Below, in pieces: positions 33,336 to 41,906 of a DNA stretch of 64,000 bases (its first letter is position 1; every line of letters begins with the position of its first letter). The DNA is from Flavobacterium rhamnosiphilum (lineage in GTDB: Bacteria; Bacteroidota; Bacteroidia; Flavobacteriales; Flavobacteriaceae). The stretch spans positions 62,001 to 126,000 of the forward strand of contig NZ_SMLG01000002.1 in the NCBI RefSeq assembly GCF_004349195.1, read 5' to 3'. Both the position numbers and the translations under genes were made by a program. The notes below the pieces were generated by a model. That model saw only the letters and a program-made list of their open reading frames with translations. It was not told the origin of the DNA and made no database searches.

Positions 33336-34859
33336 CTATTCCTCTATTTTAACCTTTGTAAAGGCCCCTAAATCAACAGCAACTTCATCCATAACTTCTA
33401 CAACTTTTTGCGAATGCACCGGATCAAAAAACAACGCATCGTAAACATAACCAACAAATATTCCTTCCTCATTAAGCCTTGACACAACCTCAGTCATAAT
33501 CTCGACTTCTTTAGCAAATAAACGGCGTGAAGTTATTTTGTGTTTATACTCACTCTCATTTTTTTCTTTGATTATGGCATCCAGCATAGCTGGTTCGTAT
33601 TTTTGATAATATTTAAATAATGGCGACTGCTGCATCTGCGAAACTTCTTTATTAAAAAAAGACAGATGCTCTATTTTTACTGTTTTCTCATCAATACCTA
33701 GCTCTGTTTCTAAATTTTTATGTGTCAAATATTGAGCATTCCCACCATAAAGTGACATTGCTATATTTGGATGCAAACAAGAATAATCTGCTTCGGCGAT
33801 TGGCTGACCATTAATCTTTACTAATTTTCTGATCCAGGAAGGCATAAGTGTAAATGAATCTACTACCCTTTTACCACTTTTTTCGTTTCCAGGTCTAGGT
33901 ATTAGTAAGCCATTTTTTGTTAAATATTTATACGCTTTAAGTGAATCTTCTACAAATACAAGTTTATCTGGATTAGGATAAAAATCCCTCCCTTTTTTAT
34001 TATTAAAAATGAGTGTCTTCCCTTTTTTATTGGTATGTCCTAATTTCACCAACATCTTTGCTTCAATATTAATCTCATTTTCCGTCGGTAATACCACATA
34101 CTTATATAACTCCAATAAGTTTACACATATGATATTGTCTTGTGCTTTCTTTAGTTTACGTACACACGATTTTTTAAACAAAGTCTGAACTACGCCAGTT
34201 TGTAATTTATAAGGAACAAATCCTTTACTTCTAAATTCTGATCCTAGACGATACTCGTAGCTGTGTTTTCCAATTATATAAAAACGATCTTCTAGAATCG
34301 ATCCAATTTTATATTCATACTTTAGTGCATCTTTCACATGCTGATAAGTCTTTTCATCAATTCGTAATAATTGCCTCAAATATTCAGCTCGTAAAGATTT
34401 CCATCCTTCAGGATTCGATCCATTTAAAATATTTCGGTGAGTTGAACTCAACTGAGAAAGAAATAGCAAACACAATTCAACAGCTACCTTTCTATTTTCT
34501 TTCGTCTTTTCCCTTCCGTGTATATTATCCAAAATCCCTTTCGGTAAATCTCGCTCTATTAAAGACTTCACCTTGGTGGGTATCATTATCGTATCAGGAT
34601 TTTTAAACAGTGTCGCAAACTGTGCATAAATATCATCCGTTTCTGTCTTGTCGTTTTCGACCTTAACCCCTGAATTATCTAATATTTTAGTTAATTCAAT
34701 GTCATCAAAATCATCATTATTTGTTACATCATTAATGATAGATATAGATGAATTAAAATTAATTAATGTAGTTTGATTGGGATTTGAGGTTCTTTTATTC
34801 TTGATTACTGATTTACTTCTTTGAGTCTTTACTTTTACTCTTTTACTTTCTTTTAACAT
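33336..34859 (-). CDS. Island protein with polymerase-palm-like motifs
   Basis: The 507-residue protein has a basic low-complexity N-terminus (1-35) and an acidic linker. A helical region (about 100-235, RAEYLRQLLRIDEKTYQHVKDAL) may be a winged-helix replication-initiator-like part. The C-terminal third has two motifs like family-A DNA polymerases. Motif A-like EADYSCLHPNIAMSLYGG (Asp358) aligns with ADYSQIELRILA of Pol I; motif C-like VGYVYDALFFDP (Asp474), followed by VVEVMDEVAVDLG, aligns with the VHDE region. Between them lie FKYYQKYEPAMLDAI and an SRR-LFAKEVEIM helix. The motif-B lysine helix is not clear. This is inference; the protein is otherwise a conserved hypothetical of mobile DNA. 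Confidence 0.6.
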   Translation of the reverse strand: MLKESKRVKVKTQRSKSVIKNKRTSNPNQTTLINFNSSISIINDVTNNDDFDDIELTKILDNSGVKVENDKTETDDIYAQFATLFKNPDTIMIPTKVKSLIERDLPKGILDNIHGREKTKENRKVAVELCLLFLSQLSSTHRNILNGSNPEGWKSLRAEYLRQLLRIDEKTYQHVKDALKYEYKIGSILEDRFYIIGKHSYEYRLGSEFRSKGFVPYKLQTGVVQTLFKKSCVRKLKKAQDNIICVNLLELYKYVVLPTENEINIEAKMLVKLGHTNKKGKTLIFNNKKGRDFYPNPDKLVFVEDSLKAYKYLTKNGLLIPRPGNEKSGKRVVDSFTLMPSWIRKLVKINGQPIAEADYSCLHPNIAMSLYGGNAQYLTHKNLETELGIDEKTVKIEHLSFFNKEVSQMQQSPLFKYYQKYEPAMLDAIIKEKNESEYKHKITSRRLFAKEVEIMTEVVSRLNEEGIFVGYVYDALFFDPVHSQKVVEVMDEVAVDLGAFTKVKIEE

Positions 34860-35204
34860 AGGTTATATACTTTATTTTTTAAGTCAAAACCTTGTTCTTA
34901 AGATGTCTTGACTTTACTTGTAGTACATCTCTTTGATAAAGTTTATTTTTTTAGCATCTTTTTTTAGTACACCTATCACTCAGTAGATTTAGTATAAAGA
35001 ACAAATAATTATAGCAGCCTTTCTCACCAAGGAGCAAAGGCTTTACTATCATACCTGAAGGGCTATTTTTTTTCACTCTCTTTTATAAAAATAAATCCGT
35101 TCCTATTATCGTCTTCCACATTCCTATTAATTAAATAATCTTTACTTTAGCCAAAAAAGAGATTGAATTTATCAATACAAAAACATAAAGAATAGCATAC
35201 TAAA
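34860..35204. other. Divergent non-coding region before the restriction operon
   Basis: These 345 bases separate the polymerase-like gene (minus) from hsdM (plus). I see no good -33/-7 pair; TACTTTAG (35143-35150) is a weak candidate for the hsd operon. No gene, repeat array or stable RNA fold is evident. Confidence 0.45.
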
Positions 35205-37643
35205 ATGGCAATCAAAAAATCTGAATTATATAGCTCACTTTGGGCTAGTTGTGATGAATTACGTGGCGGAATGGATGCCTCTCAATACAAAGATTACGTA
35301 CTTACAATGTTGTTTGTAAAATACATTTCCGATAAATATTCAGGTGATAAATACGCCCCTCTCGTTATCCCTGACGGTGCGAGCTTCAAAGACATGGTCG
35401 ATTTGGTGGGAAAAGAAACCATCGGTGATGACATCAACAAGAAAATTTTAAATCCAATAAAGGAAGTAAACCAACTACAAGATTTCCCGGATTTCAATGA
35501 CCCAACCAAATTGGGAAGCGGAAAAGAAATGGTAGATACCTTGTCTAAACTGATTCTAATTTTCAATAAACCGGAACTGGACTTTAGCAAAAACAAAGCC
35601 GAAGGCGATGATATCCTGGGCGATGCCTACGAATTCCTGATGCGCCATTTTGCTACCGAAAGTGGTAAATCAAAAGGACAATTCTATACGCCAGCAGAAG
35701 TAAGTAAGGTGTTGGCAAAGATTCTGGGTATCAATGATGCCAACAGTACTACCCAAACTACAGCATATGATTTAACATGTGGTAGCGGATCATTACTTTT
35801 AAAAGTAGCCGATGAAGCTGAAAAAGAAATCTCTTTGTACGGACAGGAAAAAGAAACGGCAACGGCTGGTTTGGCACGTATGAACATGATTTTGCACAAC
35901 AAACCATCAGCATCAATTTGGGCAGACAATACGCTTTCTAAACCACGCTGGGAAGAAGATGGAAAACTAAAAACCTTTGACTATTGTGTGGCGAATCCTC
36001 CATTTTCGTTAAAAAACTGGGGCAATGGTGTCGATGCACAGAATGATAAATACAAACGTTTTAAGGATTTTGGCACACCGCCAGACAAGAATGGTGATTA
36101 TGCTTTCTTGCTTCACATTATCAAATCCTTGAAAAGTACAGGAAAAGGGGCTATCATTTTACCTCACGGGGTTTTGTTCCGTGGTAATGCCGAGAGTGAA
36201 ATTCGCAAGAACATCATCAAAAAGGGACTGATAAAAGGGATCATTGGATTGCCTGCCAACTTGTTTTATGGCACTGGAATTCCCGCTTGTATTATTCTTA
36301 TTGACAAAGAAAACGCCCATACCCGCAAAGGAATTTTCATGATTGATGCTGGAAAAGGTTTCATGAAAGACGGTAACAAAAACCGCTTACGTGACCAGGA
36401 CATTCACAAAATTGTAGATGTATTCAACAAGCAACTCGAAGTACCTAAGTATAGCCGCATGGTGGGCATTGATGAAATTGCAGATGCCAAAAACGATTAC
36501 AACCTCAACATTCCAAGATATATTGACAGTCAGGAAACCGAAGATATACAAGATATTTTAGCGCATTTAAAAGGCGGTATTCCAAATGTGGATATTGACA
36601 ACCTGAATGACTATTGGAAAATATATCCAGCCTTAAAAACCGTTTTATTTAAGAATATTGACGCAACGAAGTATTCACAATTGACCGTCCCGGCTTCTGA
36701 ATTAAACAATACAATATTTACCCATCCTGAGTTCCTTTCGTTTACGTATGGTTTATTGACTGTTTTGGAAGAATGGACAGCACAAACAACCAGCAAACTT
36801 AAAAACCTGGAAGCGGGTTGCAAACCCAAAGAAGTGATTCACACCATCTCTGAAAGCTTATTGCATACCTACGATGACCGTCCCTTGATAGACCAATATG
36901 ATGTGTACCAACACCTGATGTCCTATTGGAGCGAAACCATGCAAGACGATATTTATGTAATTGCTACCGATGGCTGGAAAGCGGGTAACGAAGTAAACCG
37001 ACTAGCGAAAGAAAGCAAGAACGCTAAAAAAGAAACCGTACGTAAAGACATAGAGGGATTAGAGGGGCTTGAAGGCCGATTGATACCGCCAAGCCTTATC
37101 ATTGCTCACTATTTTGCAACAAAACAAAATGCTATTGATGCTTTTAATGCCAAAAAAGAAGCAGGACAAGCCACCAAAACGGAACTAGAAGAAGAACACG
37201 GTGCTGAAGGAGGGCTCTTTGGTGATTTAGACAAAATTAATAAAGCCGAAGTAACCAAATTACTCAAAGAGAAAAAGGCTGAAAAAGCACCCAAAGAAGA
37301 GCTGGAAGTGTGTGAAACCTATTTGAAACTCTTGGAACAAGACACCAAGATTAATGCGGAGTTGAAAATAGCTTTAAAAGCATTAGAAAAATTAGTAGTA
37401 GCCAAATACCCAACGCTTACAGAAACCGAAATAAAAACATTGGTAGTAGACCACAAATGGATGCATACCATTGCTAGCGCTATTACCTCCGAAATGGAAC
37501 GCGTGAGCCAAGCCTTAACCCAACGCATCAAGGAACTAGCGGATCGCTATGACAACCCTATGCCACAACTAAAGAACAAAGTGGAAACGCTAGAAGAAAA
37601 AGTGAATGCACATTTGGTTAAAATGGGATTGGTATGGAATTAA
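35205..37643 (+). CDS. hsdM: Type I restriction enzyme, methyltransferase subunit with long C-terminal extension
   Basis: The 812-residue protein starts with the HsdM N-terminal helical domain (LYSSLWASCDELRGGMDASQYKDYVLTMLFVKYIS). The N6-adenine methylase core has the AdoMet loop LTCGSGSLLLKVADEAE near 190 and catalytic NPPF at 264-267. After about residue 500 it carries some 300 extra residues, partly charged coiled coil (VTKLLKEKKAEKAPKEELE, NKVETLEEKVNAHL). Usual HsdM proteins are about 500 residues. It modifies the host site and forms M2S with HsdS. Its last ten bases overlap hsdS. Confidence 0.94.
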   Translation: MAIKKSELYSSLWASCDELRGGMDASQYKDYVLTMLFVKYISDKYSGDKYAPLVIPDGASFKDMVDLVGKETIGDDINKKILNPIKEVNQLQDFPDFNDPTKLGSGKEMVDTLSKLILIFNKPELDFSKNKAEGDDILGDAYEFLMRHFATESGKSKGQFYTPAEVSKVLAKILGINDANSTTQTTAYDLTCGSGSLLLKVADEAEKEISLYGQEKETATAGLARMNMILHNKPSASIWADNTLSKPRWEEDGKLKTFDYCVANPPFSLKNWGNGVDAQNDKYKRFKDFGTPPDKNGDYAFLLHIIKSLKSTGKGAIILPHGVLFRGNAESEIRKNIIKKGLIKGIIGLPANLFYGTGIPACIILIDKENAHTRKGIFMIDAGKGFMKDGNKNRLRDQDIHKIVDVFNKQLEVPKYSRMVGIDEIADAKNDYNLNIPRYIDSQETEDIQDILAHLKGGIPNVDIDNLNDYWKIYPALKTVLFKNIDATKYSQLTVPASELNNTIFTHPEFLSFTYGLLTVLEEWTAQTTSKLKNLEAGCKPKEVIHTISESLLHTYDDRPLIDQYDVYQHLMSYWSETMQDDIYVIATDGWKAGNEVNRLAKESKNAKKETVRKDIEGLEGLEGRLIPPSLIIAHYFATKQNAIDAFNAKKEAGQATKTELEEEHGAEGGLFGDLDKINKAEVTKLLKEKKAEKAPKEELEVCETYLKLLEQDTKINAELKIALKALEKLVVAKYPTLTETEIKTLVVDHKWMHTIASAITSEMERVSQALTQRIKELADRYDNPMPQLKNKVETLEEKVNAHLVKMGLVWN

Positions 37644-38800
37644 TATTAGAGAAATACCAACAAACTGAAATAGGGATTGTTCCTAATGATTGGGAGATTT
37701 GTGAATTATCTGAGGCTGTTGACTTTTTAGATGGACAGAGACAACCTATAAAATCAAGTGATAGAACGAAGATTAGCGGTATATTTCCATATTACGGTGC
37801 ATCTGGGATTATTGATTATATAGATGATTACATTTTTGATGATGATTTGATTTTACTTGGAGAGGATGGGGAAAATATTTTAAGTCGAAATTTGCCTTTA
37901 GCATTTCAAGTGAAAGGAAAAATTTGGGTAAACAATCATGCTCATGTTTTAAAACCAAAAGAAACTTTTGATATAGTTTTTTTAACTAATTACTTAGAAA
38001 GTCTTAATTATTCATTGCTCAATTCTGGTACAGCCCAACCTAAGCTGAATAAAAATAGCTGCTTGAAAATCAAAATTAAAAAACCATCCCTCGAAGAACA
38101 AACCGTCATTGCCACTGCCCTATCCGATGCTGATGCGTTGATAACGGGTTTAGAAAAACTAATTGCCAAAAAACGCAACATCAAACAGGGTGCAATGCAA
38201 CAACTTTTGAAACCAAAAGAAGGTTGGGAAGTGAAGAAGTTGGGGGAAATCTGCGATGTTATCGGAGGAGGAACTCCGAGTACCTTTATTCCTGAATATT
38301 GGAACGGAACAATAAACTGGTTTACACCAACTGAAATTGGCAAACACAAATACACATTTGAAAGTGTAAGGAAAATAACCAAAGAAGGATTTATAAATTC
38401 CTCTGGCAAAATTTTACCTATTGGTTCAATTTTGCTTACTTCTCGTGCTGGAATTGGAGACGTAAGTATTTTAATGTATGAAGGCTGTACAAATCAAGGA
38501 TTTCAATCTCTTGTTGCAAAAACAGGTTACAATAATGAATATATATACTATTTAATTACTACGTTGAAAAATGTTTTAATACAAAACGCTAGTGGAAGTA
38601 CATTTTTAGAAATAAGCCCAAACAAAATAAAGCAGATAGAAGTTTCTATTTCAAACTACGAAGAACAAACCCGAATCGCTACGATTCTTTCGGATATGGA
38701 TGCAGAACTTACGACATTAGAGCAAAAACTAGATAAATATAAAAAAATAAAGTTGGGGATGATGCAGGAATTGTTAACGGGGAAAACGAGGTTGATTTAG
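37634..38800 (+). CDS. hsdS: Type I restriction enzyme, specificity subunit
   Basis: The 388-residue protein has two target-recognition domains (about 5-150 and 200-345). Two helical conserved regions separate and end them: EEQTVIATALSDADALITGLEKLIAKKRNIKQGAMQQLL in the middle and EEQTRIATILSDMDAELTTLEQKL near the end. These form the coiled spacer that sets the gap of the bipartite target. The second domain opens with GWEVKKLGEICDVIGGGTPST. The two domains differ, so the target is asymmetric. There is no second hsdS copy or inverted repeat, so phase-variable shuffling is not supported. It overlaps hsdM by ten bases. Confidence 0.94.
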   Translation: MELILEKYQQTEIGIVPNDWEICELSEAVDFLDGQRQPIKSSDRTKISGIFPYYGASGIIDYIDDYIFDDDLILLGEDGENILSRNLPLAFQVKGKIWVNNHAHVLKPKETFDIVFLTNYLESLNYSLLNSGTAQPKLNKNSCLKIKIKKPSLEEQTVIATALSDADALITGLEKLIAKKRNIKQGAMQQLLKPKEGWEVKKLGEICDVIGGGTPSTFIPEYWNGTINWFTPTEIGKHKYTFESVRKITKEGFINSSGKILPIGSILLTSRAGIGDVSILMYEGCTNQGFQSLVAKTGYNNEYIYYLITTLKNVLIQNASGSTFLEISPNKIKQIEVSISNYEEQTRIATILSDMDAELTTLEQKLDKYKKIKLGMMQELLTGKTRLI

Positions 38801-38825
38801 ATAAAAACAAACACACAAAAAAAAT

Positions 38826-40769
38826 ATGGCAAAATTAATTGATGTTGAAGAAAGAGATATAAACTATATTTTCGGAAACCCAAGACCTTATAGTTTAGAT
38901 GTATATCAAAGAGATTACCGTTGGAGCGATGATAAAGAATATAAAATTGTCACTCAATTAATCATTGATATTGAATTAAGATTTGAGAATAATCTAAAAT
39001 TAAACAAGCGAAATCAATCATCCGAATTGCCCAATATTCTCAAAGATGTAGACGAAAATTTCAAGCCTTACTTTCTTAATACCATAATGCTAAATCAACA
39101 AGGCAGCAATATTTATATTGTTGACGGTCAGCAACGTTTGACCACTATCCTACTGCTTCTTATCAAGTTGTATCATATAGGTATTGATAAAGGAGAAGCT
39201 GTATTAAATGTTAAGAAATTTATCGGTGAGAAAATCTATGAAGAAGATATGGCAAGTGTAAAACACTTTAAAATTTCTAATGTAGATAGAAACACGATCA
39301 TAAAAAAAATATTTGAAGAGGAAACAATTTTAGATGCCGACATTACTAATATTACCCAGCTCAACCTAAAAGATAATTATCAAATTATATCTAAATATTA
39401 TGATGGTTATTTCTATGATAAAAATGGATCTTTTAATGCCGTAAAATACAATTACTATGTTTACAATCTTTTACAAAAAGTTTTAATTATTGAGCAAGTG
39501 ATTAAACATAAAGAAGATGTAGCAATGATATTTGAAACGGCTAACGATAGAGGTAAAGAATTAGAACCTCATGAAGTTTTAAAAGGAATGTTACTTGGGG
39601 TTTTAGACACTGATAAAAAAGAAGAATGTAACGTAATTTGGAATGACGGATTAAAAACATTTTTCAATATTGATGAAAATTATAAAAACGTAGACGATTT
39701 TTTCAGAACTTATTTCAGGGCAAAATATGCTGATACTGCATTTCAATACCAACAATTTGCTAATAAATACCATCGGAACCTATTATCTAATGACAAAATA
39801 ATTAAAGACTTAGACAGGAGTAATCCCTCTAAAATAGAGAAATTTATAAAAAACGATTTTAAATATTTCTACAAACTCTATTTGCAAATTTCTGCCCATG
39901 CCAAAAATGGAACAAATATTAACATTGCTTCAAATTACGCTAATGAGCAAGGACAGCAATTTCTTTTAATTTTGTCTGCTCTTACATTAAACGACCCTGA
40001 ACATGATGCAAAAATCAATTTAGTCGCCAAGAAATTCGATCAGTTTTTTACCATATCTAGTTTAATTAGCGCAGGAGATAATAATAAGCGTCAGAAATTA
40101 TACTATGATTTAAACAAAGCAATACGTAATAAACCACTTGTGGAAATAAACGATGCTTTTGATAGTGTTACAATACCTTACTTCAACGAAAATAATTTTT
40201 CAATTACAGTTTTTAATGATATATTTCAATATAAAAATTTTGAAAAAGCAAAAATAGATGGTCGTTTTTCTAAATATGTTTTATCAAGAGTTGATAGATA
40301 TTTAGCCGATTTACTTAATGAACAATCTTTTGCCAAACAAGAGAGTTTACATTTCATCACTCATAGTGGTAACAGGCCAACACATGGTTTCCATATAGAG
40401 CATATGTTTTCAAACAATGAAAAAATAATGGATCAATTTAAAGATGGAAAAGGCGAATTTGATGAAAAATTATTTATTGAAGAAAGAAATAGATTAGGTG
40501 CTGTTATACTTTTTAAAGGAAACGAAAACATTAGAACTAGTAATTGGATCTTTAAGAAAAAATTAAAATCATACCAACAAAGCGGTTTTATTTGGAACAG
40601 AATTTTAACAAACTCTGTTAATCAAGCATCATTAAATAATTGCACTCACGATATTAAAAAACACTTTAAAAGTTATGAACCAGACACAGATGGTCTTTTA
40701 ACAAGAGAAGCCATCAATGAGCGTCAAGAATTACTCTTCAGAATAATTAGCGAAATTTATTCAAATTAA
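38826..40769 (+). CDS. GmrSD-like DUF262/DUF1524 protein inside the hsd operon
   Basis: The 647-residue protein carries the DUF262 signature IVDGQQRLTTILLLL (Asp100-Gly-Gln-Gln-Arg), the ParB/Srx-like NTPase motif of GmrS. The C-terminal DUF1524 HNH-type nuclease region shows HGFHIEHMFSN (His523, His526) and a later ERNRLGAVILF. A fused GmrSD protein of this kind is a type IV restriction enzyme that cuts modified phage DNA with NTP help; here activity is predicted only. It sits between hsdS (25 bases before) and the DUF1016 gene on the same strand, so it is part of the restriction operon. Confidence 0.85.
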   Translation: MAKLIDVEERDINYIFGNPRPYSLDVYQRDYRWSDDKEYKIVTQLIIDIELRFENNLKLNKRNQSSELPNILKDVDENFKPYFLNTIMLNQQGSNIYIVDGQQRLTTILLLLIKLYHIGIDKGEAVLNVKKFIGEKIYEEDMASVKHFKISNVDRNTIIKKIFEEETILDADITNITQLNLKDNYQIISKYYDGYFYDKNGSFNAVKYNYYVYNLLQKVLIIEQVIKHKEDVAMIFETANDRGKELEPHEVLKGMLLGVLDTDKKEECNVIWNDGLKTFFNIDENYKNVDDFFRTYFRAKYADTAFQYQQFANKYHRNLLSNDKIIKDLDRSNPSKIEKFIKNDFKYFYKLYLQISAHAKNGTNINIASNYANEQGQQFLLILSALTLNDPEHDAKINLVAKKFDQFFTISSLISAGDNNKRQKLYYDLNKAIRNKPLVEINDAFDSVTIPYFNENNFSITVFNDIFQYKNFEKAKIDGRFSKYVLSRVDRYLADLLNEQSFAKQESLHFITHSGNRPTHGFHIEHMFSNNEKIMDQFKDGKGEFDEKLFIEERNRLGAVILFKGNENIRTSNWIFKKKLKSYQQSGFIWNRILTNSVNQASLNNCTHDIKKHFKSYEPDTDGLLTREAINERQELLFRIISEIYSN

Positions 40770-40865
40770 CTCTCATGATCACTATAAGATAAATTTAAGC
40801 CTTTCCTTAAACCAAATTATTAAAGTTTTAAATAAAAACTGAAGCATCAAAACACCATTAATATA

Positions 40866-41906
40866 ATGAGCAAAGAAGCAAAAATAGAAGTACAACTTTA
40901 TAGCGAAGTAACACAACTTATTGAGCAAAGTAAGCAAAATGTGGCCATTGCCGTAAATGCCGAAATCACTTTGCTCTATTGGAATGTGGGTAAACGCATT
41001 AACAACGAAGTACTAAAAAACGAGAGAGCGGAATACGGTAAACAAATTGTCTACGCACTGAGTATACAATTGACACAACAGTATGGTAAAGGCTGGAGCG
41101 AAAAACAATTAAGACATTGTATACAACTTGCTAATATCTTTGAGAACGAGCAAATTGTCTCTACACTGTGGAGACAATTGAGCTGGTCACATTTAAAGTT
41201 GATAATTTATTTAGATACTCCATTAAAACGGGACTTTTACACTCAAATGTGTATTCATGAGAAATGGAGTGTTCGTACCTTTAGTGAACGCATTCAATCC
41301 ATGCTTTACGAACGTACTGCCATTAGCAAAAAGCCAGAACAAACCATAAAAAATGATTTGGAATTATTGAAAAACGAAAAAACAATAAGTCCTGATTTAG
41401 TGTTTAGGGATCCTTATTTCTTGGATTTTTTAGGACTAAAAGATATGTATTCCGAAAAAGATTTGGAATCATCCATCTTGGCAGAACTACAACGTTTCAT
41501 CACCGAAATGGGTACTGATTTTGCTTTTATGGCGCGCCAAAAAAGAATCACCATAGACAACCGGGATTATTATATTGACTTGCTTTTTTACCACCGAAGA
41601 TTAAAATGCTTAGTAGCCATTGATCTAAAAATTGGCGAATTTGAAGCCAGTAACAAAGGCCAAATGGAATTATATTTGCGATACCTGGAAAAATACGAAC
41701 AAGTAGAGGGGGAAAACACACCCATTGGACTTATTCTTTGCACGGGCAAAAATGAAGAGCATGTAGAGCTTATGCAATTGGACAAAAGCAACATTCGAGT
41801 AGCCGATTATTTGACTGCTTTGCCTTCGCAAAAAGTATTGCAGGAAAAATTACACAGAGCCGTAGCAATTGCACAACAAAAATTAATGGATAAAGACCAT
41901 GAATAA
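40866..41906 (+). CDS. DUF1016 (YhcG-like) PD-(D/E)XK nuclease domain protein
   Basis: The 346-residue protein has the DUF1016 N-terminal domain (LLYWNVGKRINNEVL, EYGKQIVYALSIQLTQQYGKGWSEKQLRHCIQLA) and a C-terminal PD-(D/E)XK nuclease domain. Its core reads YYIDLLFYHRRLKCLVAIDLK, with Asp and a D-x-K near 238-258. Members are often found beside type I restriction genes; their exact role is not settled. It overlaps hsdR by eight bases, so it is translationally coupled to it. Confidence 0.9.
   Translation: MSKEAKIEVQLYSEVTQLIEQSKQNVAIAVNAEITLLYWNVGKRINNEVLKNERAEYGKQIVYALSIQLTQQYGKGWSEKQLRHCIQLANIFENEQIVSTLWRQLSWSHLKLIIYLDTPLKRDFYTQMCIHEKWSVRTFSERIQSMLYERTAISKKPEQTIKNDLELLKNEKTISPDLVFRDPYFLDFLGLKDMYSEKDLESSILAELQRFITEMGTDFAFMARQKRITIDNRDYYIDLLFYHRRLKCLVAIDLKIGEFEASNKGQMELYLRYLEKYEQVEGENTPIGLILCTGKNEEHVELMQLDKSNIRVADYLTALPSQKVLQEKLHRAVAIAQQKLMDKDHE

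Noticed and set aside
32344-34990. Repeat ATCACTCAGTA at about 32344 and about 34976 as an att or regulatory site
   Set aside because: An 11-base match is expected by chance many times in 64 kb and there is no further similarity around the two copies.
37634-38800. Phase-variable hsdS through recombination with another hsdS copy
   Set aside because: Only one hsdS is present and no inverted copy of its domains is seen; the serine recombinase nearby has no visible inverted target.
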